From the NCBI GenBank assembly GCA_964225135.1, contig CAXQNQ010000154.1:1-19687 (forward strand): DNA of 19,687 nucleotides, given 5' to 3'. Shown in pieces: positions 1-7,907 of the stretch; the stretch's first letter is position 1; each line of letters starts with the position of its first letter. This DNA comes from AM-2324 sp964225135. GTDB lineage: Bacteria > Bacteroidota > Bacteroidia > Chitinophagales > Saprospiraceae. A program made the position numbers and the translations under genes. The notes beneath the pieces were generated by a model. That model saw nothing but the letters and a program-made list of their open reading frames with translations, ran no database searches and was not told the origin of the DNA.

Positions 1-293
1 AGCACCTTACACAAATGCCAAGAAATAGCTTCTCCTTCACGGTCTTCATCCGTTGCTAAAAGCACTTCATCCACCTTTTTCATCTCAGCTTTAAGGTTTT
101 GTACAACCTTTGATTTTTCAGGTGAGATTACATATTTAGGCTTAAAATTATTAGCGATATCAATGGCATCCCCAGATTTAGGCAAATCTCTGATATGTCC
201 ATATGAAGAAGTCACTTTGTATTCTTTCCCAAGTATTTTTTCAATGGTCGCCGCTTTTGCTGGTGACTCCACTATTACAAGGTGCTTTGCCAT
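1..293 (-). CDS. topA: DNA topoisomerase I, N-terminal part (cut by window edge)
   Basis: This is the first 97 or so codons of a type IA topoisomerase, which relaxes negative supercoils through a transient 5'-phosphotyrosine break. The translation begins MAKHLVIVESPAKAATIEK, the standard TopA opening of the TOPRIM domain with its catalytic glutamate in VES. Further on come SSYGHIRDLP and the acidic TOPRIM motif TDEDREGEAISWHL, which binds magnesium. The ATG at 293-291 is the natural start because the family begins at exactly this point. The catalytic tyrosine and the C-terminal domains lie outside the window. The gene lies 133 bases downstream of a small exported protein on the same strand, and I see no terminator between them. 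The identification is secure. Confidence 0.96.
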   Translation of the reverse strand, partial: MAKHLVIVESPAKAATIEKILGKEYKVTSSYGHIRDLPKSGDAIDIANNFKPKYVISPEKSKVVQNLKAEMKKVDEVLLATDEDREGEAISWHLCKV

Positions 294-426
294 AAATCTA
301 TTTGGTTATTACATGACTTGATGCCACAATAATAAAAAAGTCTAAGCATTAAATGCAAGATTGAATTAAAGAGTTTAAATTTTTGAAAGGTATATTTCTT
401 ATTTCTTTCAGAAATCGAAAGTTAAT

Positions 427-900
427 TTAATCATTTTCCTTTCTAGGAATTAGGGTTTTATTATTGAGTTGTTCCACTAAATTTTTAACATCCAAATCTT
501 TCTTTGACAAGTGTCTATGATATAAAATGAGTGTAAAAAACACCATGTCATCTGGGTGCTTTATGCCTACTTGATTCAAGTAATGTGAAAACCTTGACCC
601 CTCATAAAACTGCCATTTGATAGTAATCCATCGCCCTAGGCTAAAAAATAGTGATCGACTTGCCTCGATTTCATCTTCAGATTTAAAAAGGGCTTTATTG
701 TCTTGTGAGATTAGGCGATTTAACTCAGAAAAGGCATCAGCCATATCTTTAGGGATATAGATACCATTGATGTGGGTTTTTTGAATATTCTTTTGATATT
801 CTGAATTATACTTATTTGCATCCTCGCTTTGGGAATAGCTTGTTAAAGCAAAAAAAAGAAGTAAAAAAGTTAACGACCAAAAAGGAATATTAATACGCAT
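427..900 (-). CDS. Small exported DUF6794-like protein
   Basis: The 157-residue product starts with a signal peptide (MRINIPFWSLTFLLLFFALTS, cleavage probably after YSQ), so it is likely periplasmic. The mature part has a run that starts IYIPKDMADAFSELNRLIS, then SLGRWI, GSRFSHYL, and GIKHPDDM followed by LYHRHL. This order of motifs (YIPKxxxxA, LGxWI, GSRxSxY, HPDDMS-like, SYHRxL) matches what I recall of the DUF6794 family, common in Bacteroidota and of unknown function. There are no cysteines or membrane segments after the signal. It may share a transcript with topA downstream, but the 133-base gap leaves this open. Family assignment is from memory of motifs; no biochemical role can be claimed. 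Confidence 0.8.
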   Translation of the reverse strand: MRINIPFWSLTFLLLFFALTSYSQSEDANKYNSEYQKNIQKTHINGIYIPKDMADAFSELNRLISQDNKALFKSEDEIEASRSLFFSLGRWITIKWQFYEGSRFSHYLNQVGIKHPDDMVFFTLILYHRHLSKKDLDVKNLVEQLNNKTLIPRKEND

Positions 901-1100
901 GGATTTTCATTAAAGCATCTAAACTTAAAGATATTTGTACTTTTTTGCAGTTGATTTGGAATTAAAATATGCTAATGACATAAAAAAACACGTTTTAATA
1001 AACTTTTTTTTTTGTATTAATATTGTAGTATTCATGAATTAATGGGATTACAAAGATTTTCACTTTTATTAAATATTTAATCCAATTATTTTACTTACTA
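901..1100. other. AT-rich intergenic region between divergent genes
   Basis: This spacer lies between the divergent DUF6794-like gene and the DUF2795 gene. It is very AT-rich, with poly-A and poly-T runs around 982-1013 that could form only weak hairpins. I see no coding frame of note and no consensus promoter for the minus-strand gene. The plus-strand promoter lies just to the right. Confidence 0.5.
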
Positions 1101-1131
1101 TTGCAACCGAAAGGGAAGTTAATTACATTTG
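1101..1131 (+). promoter_or_regulatory. Bacteroidota-type housekeeping promoter for the DUF2795 gene
   Basis: TTG at 1101-1103 is followed, after 20 bases, by TACATTTG at 1124-1131. This is a full match to the Bacteroidota -7 element TAnnTTTG with the -33 TTG at its usual distance. Transcription would start at about 1137, giving a leader of about 48 bases before the ATG at 1185. It is the best promoter match I found in the window. Confidence 0.65.
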
Positions 1132-1184
1132 CCTCATTAGCGTGATGCATAATTTAAAGACCTAAACGTCAAAATTTCTATTTT

Positions 1185-1406
1185 ATGTATTGGACATTAG
1201 AACTAGCTTATCATTTGGAAGATGCTCCTTGGCCATCCACTAGAGATGAATTGATTGATTTTTCAATACGCTCTGGAGCACCAATTGAGGTTATTGAAAA
1301 TCTTCAAGCAATGGAAGATGAAGGTGAGGTATATGAGGGTATTGAAGATATCTGGCCCGATTATCCAAGAAAGGACGATTTCCTCTTTAATGAGGATGAG
1401 TACTAA
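1185..1406 (+). CDS. DUF2795 family small acidic protein
   Basis: This 73-residue acidic protein contains MYWTLELAYHLEDAPWP, then DELIDFSIRSGAP, ENLQAMEDEGE and IEDIWPDYP, and ends in FNEDEY. This layout is that of the short DUF2795 proteins found nearly universally in Bacteroidota, where they are very strongly conserved and of unknown function. There is no signal peptide or membrane segment, so it should be cytoplasmic. It is a single-gene unit, with a consensus promoter upstream and a strong intrinsic terminator 16 bases after its stop. That isolated, well-equipped arrangement suggests substantial independent expression (inference). The family call is confident; the function is unknown. Confidence 0.9.
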   Translation: MYWTLELAYHLEDAPWPSTRDELIDFSIRSGAPIEVIENLQAMEDEGEVYEGIEDIWPDYPRKDDFLFNEDEY

Positions 1407-1422
1407 CCAGACACAAAGAAAT

Positions 1423-1453
1423 AAGCTGTTCCTTATAGGAGCAGCTTTTTTTT
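1423..1453 (+). terminator. Intrinsic terminator after the DUF2795 gene
   Basis: A 10-base-pair stem (1423-1432 with 1438-1447, one G-U pair) encloses a 5-base loop and runs directly into a T tract to 1453. The position just after the stop at 1406 makes it the terminator of the DUF2795 transcript. Confidence 0.85.
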
Positions 1454-1508
1454 ATGGAACTTCTATTGCCCTTTTTCCCTTTTGACCATATAAGCCAGGT
1501 ACAATACC

Positions 1509-2996
1509 ATGAAAAACCTTGACGAATTATCTTCTTTATTAAATCGAAGACAAATCAAATATGCCGAAAGCCTAGACCTCCAAAAAGACATTGAGGCCAA
1601 TAATAAGTATGGCATTTTTTACCACAGTTTAAGAAAAGGGAGAATAAAATCGGATAAAGATGCATCTAGAATACTCTATGGAATTGATCAGGCGGGATCT
1701 AAGTATAGAAAGTTAAAATCTAGGCTTTTTCAAAAAATGCTCAATAGCTTATTAACAGTTGACCTCCAAAGCTTCAAATTAATTCCCTCCATTTCACAGC
1801 AATTAAGTCAAAAAAAACGCTTGTGGCTAGCCCAACTTCTTTTTGAATTAAAAGCTAAGTACAGTGCACAAAAATTATTAAATCAAGTACTTAATCATGC
1901 ATCTGAAGAAAAATGGAATGACTTGTTGTTCCATGCCATCACCTTACAACAGCACATTTATGTAGAAAATCAGAATTTCAAAGCACTCGCCCAAATTAAT
2001 GAGAAACATCTAGCTGTGCTAGATGCTTTAAGAAATGAATTACAGATTTTGAATCATCATACTTTTCTAAATCAATACTTGAATGATACATATCCAGAAC
2101 ACCCTTTTGAACGGGCTGACATTCCAGAAACTAGCATTAAAGGCGATTTAAATTTACTAAGCCCTTCCATTCAATTTATGCATCATCTAAATGAATGTAT
2201 TAGAGCATGTATTACGCCGTCTTATCTTTTAGACATTGAAGAACACTTACTCTATTTAAAAAATTTCATCCATCAAACCAATCAAAAACCTATTACTAAG
2301 TTTCAAGCAGCTTCAGCTGTTTCAAACTTTTATTGTTTAACGGAGCAGTATGAACAGTTGGCTCAGTGGAATTCAACTATATTGAGCATGAAAACGCTTA
2401 ACTCCTCCAGTAAAGTAAACATTGTTCATGCGCAGGTGGGTTATTGGATAGAAAGTGGCTTATTAGATAATGCTATCGCCATTTTCAATCAAATACATAC
2501 TAGTATAGATGATGTTCATTCTTACACTTTAATTACCAATCATCATATTTATTATAAAATTTTAGATTTTCTTAGATACAAAACCCAAATTCTAAGCCCA
2601 ATCCAAAGACCACAATCTATGCCCAATTGGATCTTATCCAATCAAAAAGCTGAACAAAAATTTAAGGAAGGCTATTTGCATATTCAACAATACATTCAAG
2701 TGTTGATTATCCAAATGCTCTACCGAACTGAACGAAGTGAATTAATGGTAATTCTCGGTATGCTTGCAAAACTCCAAAAAAGCTACAGAACAGAATTAAA
2801 TACTAGATCTAGACTATTTATAAATGTTTTAAATCAATGGCAAAAATTACATTTCAACATTACGAAACCAGAGGAAATAAAAGAATTTAATATTTTAATG
2901 CGGTCGAACTTTTTAAACAGTCAAAATCTAAATACCTTCGAGCCGGTAAACTATGGCTTACTTTTAACGCATATTTTAAGCAAAAACCTCATATAG
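1509..2996 (+). CDS. Conserved Bacteroidota protein of unknown function, helical-repeat type
   Basis: The 495-residue product has no signal peptide, no membrane segment and no catalytic motif I recognise. It looks almost entirely alpha-helical, rich in Leu, Gln, Asn, Lys and His, in the manner of TPR-like solenoids. The most family-like block is at residues 34-85: GIFYHSLRKGRIKSD, then ILYG, then YRKLKSRLFQKMLNSLL and TVDL. I recall other Bacteroidota proteins of similar length with the same opening block (a length-variable KxKSD....LYG followed by KLKSRL), but they have no assigned role. It begins 55 bases after the DUF2795 terminator. Its stop is 39 bases before cmk, so the two may be co-transcribed. 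Cytoplasmic scaffold or adaptor is the most that can be inferred. Confidence 0.75.
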   Translation: MKNLDELSSLLNRRQIKYAESLDLQKDIEANNKYGIFYHSLRKGRIKSDKDASRILYGIDQAGSKYRKLKSRLFQKMLNSLLTVDLQSFKLIPSISQQLSQKKRLWLAQLLFELKAKYSAQKLLNQVLNHASEEKWNDLLFHAITLQQHIYVENQNFKALAQINEKHLAVLDALRNELQILNHHTFLNQYLNDTYPEHPFERADIPETSIKGDLNLLSPSIQFMHHLNECIRACITPSYLLDIEEHLLYLKNFIHQTNQKPITKFQAASAVSNFYCLTEQYEQLAQWNSTILSMKTLNSSSKVNIVHAQVGYWIESGLLDNAIAIFNQIHTSIDDVHSYTLITNHHIYYKILDFLRYKTQILSPIQRPQSMPNWILSNQKAEQKFKEGYLHIQQYIQVLIIQMLYRTERSELMVILGMLAKLQKSYRTELNTRSRLFINVLNQWQKLHFNITKPEEIKEFNILMRSNFLNSQNLNTFEPVNYGLLLTHILSKNLI

Positions 2997-3035
2997 GTAT
3001 CTAAAAAAATTGTAGGCATCTAACAACGAGTCAAA

Positions 3036-3713
3036 ATGTTGAATAAAGGAATAATTATTGCTATCGACGGTTGGTCTTCTTGTGGTAAAAGTACTTTGGC
3101 TAAAGCAATAGCTAAAAAACTAAACTATGCCTACATAGATACAGGAGCTATGTACAGAGCATGCACTTATTTCTTTCTACAGCAACAAATTGATCTTAAG
3201 GATGAGGAAGCTGTGGAGGCTGCGTTAAAAAATATTCAAATCACTTTTAAATCCATTGATGGCATAAATACCACCTTTTTAAATGGTAAAAATGTAGAGC
3301 AAGAAATAAGAAGCATGGAGGTTTCCAACTTAGTTAGTCCTGTTGCAGAACTGTCGGTTGTTAGAAAATTTTTAGTTGAACAACAGCAAGCTATGGGTCA
3401 ACAAAAATCTGTAATCCTTGATGGCAGAGATATTGGTACAGTTGTATTTCCAAATGCTGAGCTTAAAATATTTTTGACAGCTGAACCTGAAGTTAGAGCT
3501 AAGAGAAGATTTGAAGAATTAAAACAAAAAGGAATAGAGATTACCCTTTCAGAAGTCATTGGTAATCTTCAAGAACGAGACCACATAGATTCCACCAGAG
3601 CAGATAGCCCGCTCAAACAAGCTGAGGATGCCCATTTAATAGATAATACCTATATGGACCTGGAAACTTCGATTAATAGAGTCTTAGAATTGATGGATCA
3701 AAACCAAAATTAA
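3036..3713 (+). CDS. cmk: Cytidylate kinase
   Basis: CMP/dCMP kinase transfers phosphate from ATP to CMP or dCMP in pyrimidine nucleotide synthesis in the cytoplasm. The 225-residue length is usual for the family. Residues 12-20 form the P-loop GWSSCGKST, the Bacteroidota variant of GPxGxGKS. IDTGAMYRA at 34-42 and the motif DGRDIGTVVFPNAELKIFLTA from 129 are the CMP-binding and core signatures. RAKRR at 154-158 lies in the lid. The end of the lid shows RDHIDSTRADSPL and, after it, AEDAHLIDNT. The start at 3036 puts the P-loop at the expected distance from the N terminus. It follows the helical-repeat protein by 39 bases and ends at a strong hairpin terminator that begins on the next base. 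Confidence 0.96.
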   Translation: MLNKGIIIAIDGWSSCGKSTLAKAIAKKLNYAYIDTGAMYRACTYFFLQQQIDLKDEEAVEAALKNIQITFKSIDGINTTFLNGKNVEQEIRSMEVSNLVSPVAELSVVRKFLVEQQQAMGQQKSVILDGRDIGTVVFPNAELKIFLTAEPEVRAKRRFEELKQKGIEITLSEVIGNLQERDHIDSTRADSPLKQAEDAHLIDNTYMDLETSINRVLELMDQNQN

Positions 3714-3740
3714 AAAAGGTGTCCGAAGACACCTTTTCTT
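3714..3740. terminator. Bidirectional terminator between convergent cmk and the RlpA-like gene
   Basis: A perfect 10-base-pair stem (3714-3723 with 3728-3737) has loop CGAA on the plus strand and TTCG on the minus strand. On the plus strand it is followed by a short T-rich tail just after the cmk stop. On the minus strand GGTGTC-TTCG-GACACC is followed by six T, a textbook cUUCGg terminator, about 90 bases after the stop of the convergent gene at 3831. It can serve both. Confidence 0.85.
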
Positions 3741-3750
3741 GGCAAGAGGG

Positions 3751-3769
3751 ACATAACTAAAAGTTATGT
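3751..3769. repeat. 8-bp perfect inverted repeat with 3-base spacer
   Basis: ACATAACT at 3751-3758 is repeated in inverted form as AGTTATGT at 3762-3769, separated by AAA. It lies between the convergent stops, next to the bidirectional terminator. It has no T tract, so it is at best an RNA 3'-end stabilising hairpin or an incidental AT-rich palindrome. Confidence 0.35.
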
Positions 3770-3830
3770 TTAGCTTAAAGTTAATATCTTTTATCGTTTC
3801 AACGCTTACTATTTCGTTTTATGGTATTAA

Positions 3831-4754
3831 TTAACGGGAAAGTAGATACACAAAGCCTCTATATCTCGTTTCTTTTTGAAGTTTATACAAAGCAGCATCT
3901 GCCTCAGCATGCGTTAAATAGTGTCCTTTGATAATTTTATAATAATCTTTACCGTCGTCACCGCTTACCAGTTTAATACCAATATCGCGTATACCTTGTC
4001 GTTTTAGATCTTCATAATATCTAATCGCATTAGAATGATCTGTAAAGCTTGAAATCTGAAGACCATAGCCACCCATATTATCTCTAATCCAGTTTATTTC
4101 TTCATTGAGCCTAATACCCTTAACATTGGCGGCTTGAGAATTATAACCAAAAATGAGTATATCTTCATCCTGCACCAATCCAGGTGCATTATCCACCCCC
4201 TTAGATCTTAATTGTTTGCCATCAAGTTCATAATTAGAAGACCTTGATTCAATAGATTTTGAAGTTGCTTCAAATTCCTGAACACTTGCACTGTAACTAT
4301 TAATCATAGAATGCTCTTTATCCAAGGCATAAACACGATGATCATATCCTGTGATTTTTCCATGTATAGGTGTTTTTGAATAGCCTACTTGCTCAATCAA
4401 AACGGCTGATTTACCGTCTAAAGTCAATCCGATATCATCTGCAGCAATCCAAGACAAATCTAAAATACATGTTGGACAATTTTCCGCAAAAGGACCTCTA
4501 TCATTTACTCGAACAATCACACTTTGACCAGTAGGATTTCCTTCCGCATCCAATCGATTTACCCGGATAATACTGCCAAAGTCAAATTGCCTTGATGCAG
4601 CTGTATATTCTTGAGCATCATATATCTCACCATTAGCAGTTGGTTTCCCTTGAAAATAATCAGCATAATAAACCGTATATCCGGTTTGGGAAGGCAACTG
4701 AGCCAAACAATAGGTAGGAAAAAATGAAACTAGAAATAGAATTTTATTCATCAT
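3831..4754 (-). CDS. RlpA-like double-psi beta-barrel protein with C-terminal SPOR domain
   Basis: RlpA proteins are envelope proteins of the septum; some are lytic transglycosylases acting on glycan strands bare of peptides, where the SPOR domain binds. This 307-residue protein has a signal peptide (cleavage near CLAQ, residues 16-19). A double-psi barrel spans about residues 25-125, with KPTANGEIYDAQEYTAAS and VRVNDRGPF (81-89), then ILDLSWIAADDIGL. A linker precedes a SPOR domain at about 227-305 (GLQISSF, AIRYYEDL, YYKIIKGHY). E43, D46 and D85 of the conserved set are present. The histidine of the usual TAAH motif is serine (S54), so catalysis is doubtful. It lies downstream of and on the same strand as the metalloprotease, but a terminator separates them. 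A -7-like element lies about 58 bases upstream of the start. Confidence 0.88.
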   Translation of the reverse strand: MMNKILFLVSFFPTYCLAQLPSQTGYTVYYADYFQGKPTANGEIYDAQEYTAASRQFDFGSIIRVNRLDAEGNPTGQSVIVRVNDRGPFAENCPTCILDLSWIAADDIGLTLDGKSAVLIEQVGYSKTPIHGKITGYDHRVYALDKEHSMINSYSASVQEFEATSKSIESRSSNYELDGKQLRSKGVDNAPGLVQDEDILIFGYNSQAANVKGIRLNEEINWIRDNMGGYGLQISSFTDHSNAIRYYEDLKRQGIRDIGIKLVSGDDGKDYYKIIKGHYLTHAEADAALYKLQKETRYRGFVYLLSR

Positions 4755-4811
4755 TATAGTTTTGAATCTTTAAGATGGAAATTAAAAATACGAATTAACT
4801 AATTATATATA

Positions 4812-4819
4812 CAAAACTA
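4812..4819 (-). promoter_or_regulatory. Possible -7 element of the RlpA-like gene
   Basis: On the minus strand this reads TAGTTTTG, matching TAnnTTTG, 58 bases upstream of the start at 4754. I find no TTG at the usual -33 distance, so the match is only half of the consensus and could be chance in AT-rich DNA. Confidence 0.35.
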
Positions 4820-4840
4820 TATAATAAGTATAGATAATAG

Positions 4841-4873
4841 ATAAAAAAAACCGCATGATTACTCATGCGGTTT
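4841..4873 (-). terminator. Intrinsic terminator of the metalloprotease gene
   Basis: The arms 4848-4858 and 4863-4873 pair perfectly (core CCGCATGA/TCATGCGG) around a 4-base loop. On the minus strand the stem continues into an unbroken run of eight T. It lies 34 bases after the stop at 4907, so it ends the metalloprotease transcript before the RlpA-like gene. Confidence 0.88.
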
Positions 4874-4906
4874 ACTTATCAAATAAAAAAGCTTAAAAGC
4901 TGTTTT

Positions 4907-6400
4907 CTATCTGTATAAGGTAAAAGCGTTCAGTTCTTTCTCTTTAGAGATCAGCTCCATATCGTTTCCGGTATTTCTAAACATACCAATTTTATAATTC
5001 AATTCTTGTGACGGAGCATTCAAATGTAACTCATCATAAGGAATAAATAATCGAAAGCCCATTTCAGTATTTCCAGTGTATGTAAATGATTCATAGGTAA
5101 CAACCTGACCATTTGAAGCATATCGATTATTCAAATCAACTAAGGGATCACCATATTGATCGTAAAACCATACAACCATCATATACTTATCCGAATCCAT
5201 AAAATTCACATGAGTTTGAATCACTACCTCTATTCCAGACTTTCCTGCTTTAATTCGCTGTGGTTCAACTCGGGAATATTCAATATTGTAATCTAATTTT
5301 TGATTTACATTAAAATACTCAAATGCATTTAATTGATTTTCAATATGTACCCGCTTAAAAGAATTATCCTCATTGACTTTAAACAAACCAATTTTGAAGT
5401 TCGATTCATTAAATCCCTCTCCTTGGTGCAATTCATTGTACGGTATAAATATTTCACAAGTTGTATTTCCCGCATTCAACTGATCTATCTCTAAATCACA
5501 ACCAGCCGAGACCTGGGTACTACCACTCTTATATTTACCATTTGTATCTGTTAATTCTTTACCTAATTTATCATAGAACCAGGCTACACATTTATATCTA
5601 CCATTTTCCAGTTGATCAGCAGCAACCCTAACTTTAATACGCATGCCTGTCTGACCTAATTCATGAATATTGGCCTGTACTTGCTCCACTTCAACCACAG
5701 GTGCATAACTTAGTTTAGTTTGATTTCCTGTTGTATGACTATGGTTTGAATGCCTTTGAGCATTATTCTCAGCGGAATAATTGCTATTAATATCTGCAGT
5801 ATGATTAAATACTGGTGCCTTAGAAAAATGTCTTCTAGCCTTATTCCATCCTGCTATAACAGCTGTTTTTCTATCATATTTAGATGGATGAGTCGATGTT
5901 GCTTCATCATCTGCCAATTCATTTAAAGCCAATAATGCTTCTTCCTGACTAGCCCCCATCTGATAAAGTATATAACCTGAAAATACATCGGCCTGTAATT
6001 CTACTACATGACGATCCTGATCATCATTCAGCGTATGTCCAGATAAATGGTGACCAATTTCATGTGCTAGAATTGAATATGCAGTCCAGTCAGAACGAGT
6101 ACTCTTACTGATTCTTTGCATAAAAGACTGATTATAAAAAATATATCTTTTGTTTCCTTGAAGGGCCGCTGCCGCATTGGGTACATTGGTAGCTTTCAAC
6201 TCAAAATTGGTAGGTAAACCCGTGTACTCCATAATCTTGTTGAGCGCTAATTCAGCATCTCGATCAGATTCATAAGCATAAATTCTACCTTGTTTATCTG
6301 GTCCATTAAATTGACAAGCATGGCTACAGGTAATGATTTCCTGCGCTTGTGTGTTGATGGATAGCAAAGCTGCTGTTAAAAGGATAATAACTCTAAGCAT
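4907..6400 (-). CDS. Exported M48-like zinc metalloprotease with two C-terminal beta repeats
   Basis: The 497-residue protein starts with a signal peptide (MLRVIILLTAALLSINTQAQ). The gluzincin motif HEIGH is at residues 113-117, with E114 as general base and H113/H117 as zinc ligands. ELQAD at 134-138 supplies the third ligand (E134), as in M48 peptidases. A His/Asn-rich linker follows (about 198-228). Two homologous copies of a domain I cannot name follow at about 232-362 and 373-496. Each contains WFYDxxGxxLxDxNxxY, then a FIPYxELH strand, KIGxF and a closing LNAF. They look like beta-sandwich binding modules. Four membrane helices typical of HtpX-type M48 enzymes are absent, so this is a soluble periplasmic or secreted enzyme, more like BepA-type M48 proteins. 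No T9SS sorting domain is seen. It has its own terminator. Confidence 0.85.
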   Translation of the reverse strand: MLRVIILLTAALLSINTQAQEIITCSHACQFNGPDKQGRIYAYESDRDAELALNKIMEYTGLPTNFELKATNVPNAAAALQGNKRYIFYNQSFMQRISKSTRSDWTAYSILAHEIGHHLSGHTLNDDQDRHVVELQADVFSGYILYQMGASQEEALLALNELADDEATSTHPSKYDRKTAVIAGWNKARRHFSKAPVFNHTADINSNYSAENNAQRHSNHSHTTGNQTKLSYAPVVEVEQVQANIHELGQTGMRIKVRVAADQLENGRYKCVAWFYDKLGKELTDTNGKYKSGSTQVSAGCDLEIDQLNAGNTTCEIFIPYNELHQGEGFNESNFKIGLFKVNEDNSFKRVHIENQLNAFEYFNVNQKLDYNIEYSRVEPQRIKAGKSGIEVVIQTHVNFMDSDKYMMVVWFYDQYGDPLVDLNNRYASNGQVVTYESFTYTGNTEMGFRLFIPYDELHLNAPSQELNYKIGMFRNTGNDMELISKEKELNAFTLYR

Positions 6401-6699
6401 TATTTGGCTGTTGGAATGTTATAATAAATAATCATTCAGAACAGGCGAGCTGAGCTTTAGGTGGTGTTTTTTGGTTTGTAGGATGTCTCTCCTAATCGAA
6501 TTTCAAATAATTTAATCAATAATATATTCACATGTCCAATAAATCAGATTTTTGAATATATGACGACCAAATTATGGTTTTGTTTTAATACTTGTAATAG
6601 CACTATTCATTTCAGCACTAAAACAATAAAATATAATTAGCACTTAATGAATTATATATTAAAATTAAACATATACTAATTGAAGAGCAACTACATTGA
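6401..6699. other. 299-base AT-rich intergenic region upstream of the metalloprotease gene
   Basis: The region lies between two minus-strand genes, after the Lnb-like stop and before the metalloprotease start. I found no coding frame of note, no intrinsic terminator for the upstream gene and no full TTG/TAnnTTTG promoter on the minus strand. It presumably holds the metalloprotease promoter. No structured RNA is evident by eye. Confidence 0.4.
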
Positions 6700-7896
6700 T
6701 TACTTTTGTCCGTTAGCTTTCAAACTTTGAACACTAATCAATCCTAAGATTCCAAGTAGAAACATTTGAACAGGTTGATGTTTGGGTATTTGGAGTCCCT
6801 CTAACCACATTCTATCACTAAGTATTTGAATTTCTGGGAGAATAATTAATACACTTAAGCTTAACAAAAGTAATACTTGTCCTATTTGTATTAGCCTTGG
6901 ATTGGGAATTTGTTGTTTTAAAGCTTTCCATAGCAAGTAAATAAAAATCGGATTAGCCCAAAGCAAATTAAGATTACCATGTGTAGTGGCATGCTCAGTA
7001 AAAAGCCACATAAAGCTGAATAAGCCAAAACAAAGTGAAACAAATGTGATTAATATTATAGAAACCAACTTGGATACCCTAATAATCCCTTGGCTATTTC
7101 CCTCTAATAGTAATATCAGCAGGATCAACCAAACGTATAAAGCTGGTTGTTTCCACAATGGTGCAGCTTCTATTATAAAATTATCGGGAGCTAAGATATT
7201 TTTGGGTCCAACAAGGACAGGCGCTCCAGGTATGGTCAACTCTAGGTTATTCATTAAATAAGTGGGTAAAAACATCTCCCCTCTTACATCTATTGCCCTA
7301 TCTGTTACCGGTCCTAGAATTAAATTTATCCCTAAAAGAATTATTGGGTCACCTTGCAATTTTTCTATCAGTAAATCTCTGTATACTTTCTTGCTAGATT
7401 CATACTCTTCAAATTGCAAGCTTGGTCGAGTGTCCTCTAATACATCTCTTATTCGAGTCGCACAATTATCATAAAAAAAGTCGTATTGGTAGGTTCGATT
7501 CTCTGGCTTATAATTTTCTGCTAAAAAATCAGCTAGGTACTGAACTTCACTTTGGCTGAGGAAGAGCTGTTGTTCAATGACCTCCCTACCCGTTCGAAAA
7601 TAATACCTCAATAAGGGTTTTGTTGGATCAACAGACAGCATATAATCTAATTTCCCTTGTACAAATTTGGGATAAAAATTAGGTGTATTAAAATCAAAAG
7701 TCCCATAATTATAAGCTATATCTAAGTTCTGGTCTGGATCATTTAATCGAATAGCAGAGTGCCCAAACTTAGAATACAAATCTGATCCTGGCCCCACAGT
7801 AATCAAAGATACTGCTGTATTAGGTCCAAAGGTTTGACCTAATAGAAAACCAAACCAAAACAAGCTTACAACAAATAGTCCTAGTCGTTTCAACAT
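6700..7896 (-). CDS. Lnb-like protein (DUF4105 periplasmic domain plus membrane domain), putative lipoprotein N-acyltransferase
   Basis: The Lnb/DUF4105 domain occurs in Bacteroides proteins reported to add the third acyl chain to lipoprotein N-terminal cysteines. This 398-residue protein has an N-terminal signal or anchor helix (about 1-21). The periplasmic domain follows, with SLITVGPGSDLYSKFGHSAIR (conserved H46), YNYGTFDF (63-70) and YDFFYDNCATRIRD (conserved C145). H46 and C145 are the expected catalytic pair. From about residue 250 there are about five hydrophobic helices (for example YVWLILLILLLEG and LLLLSLSVLIILPE), so the C terminus is embedded in the inner membrane. The gene starts 11 bases after the stop of the TonB-dependent receptor, so the two are almost certainly co-transcribed. 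I see no terminator after it. Confidence 0.85.
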   Translation of the reverse strand: MLKRLGLFVVSLFWFGFLLGQTFGPNTAVSLITVGPGSDLYSKFGHSAIRLNDPDQNLDIAYNYGTFDFNTPNFYPKFVQGKLDYMLSVDPTKPLLRYYFRTGREVIEQQLFLSQSEVQYLADFLAENYKPENRTYQYDFFYDNCATRIRDVLEDTRPSLQFEEYESSKKVYRDLLIEKLQGDPIILLGINLILGPVTDRAIDVRGEMFLPTYLMNNLELTIPGAPVLVGPKNILAPDNFIIEAAPLWKQPALYVWLILLILLLEGNSQGIIRVSKLVSIILITFVSLCFGLFSFMWLFTEHATTHGNLNLLWANPIFIYLLWKALKQQIPNPRLIQIGQVLLLLSLSVLIILPEIQILSDRMWLEGLQIPKHQPVQMFLLGILGLISVQSLKANGQK

Positions 7897-7907
7897 CGAT
7901 AGTTGGA

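Noticed and set aside
982..1013. A-run and T-run flanking GTTTTAATAAAC, like a terminator
   Set aside because: The stem is almost all A-T and interrupted by CAC, and no gene ends just upstream on either strand.
1255..1485. Open frame overlapping the DUF2795 gene in another frame
   Set aside because: It overlaps a strongly conserved gene and its composition looks random. It also runs through that gene's terminator.
6986..7474. Two open frames on the plus strand opposite the Lnb-like gene
   Set aside because: They are antisense to a clear gene with conserved motifs and match no family I know.
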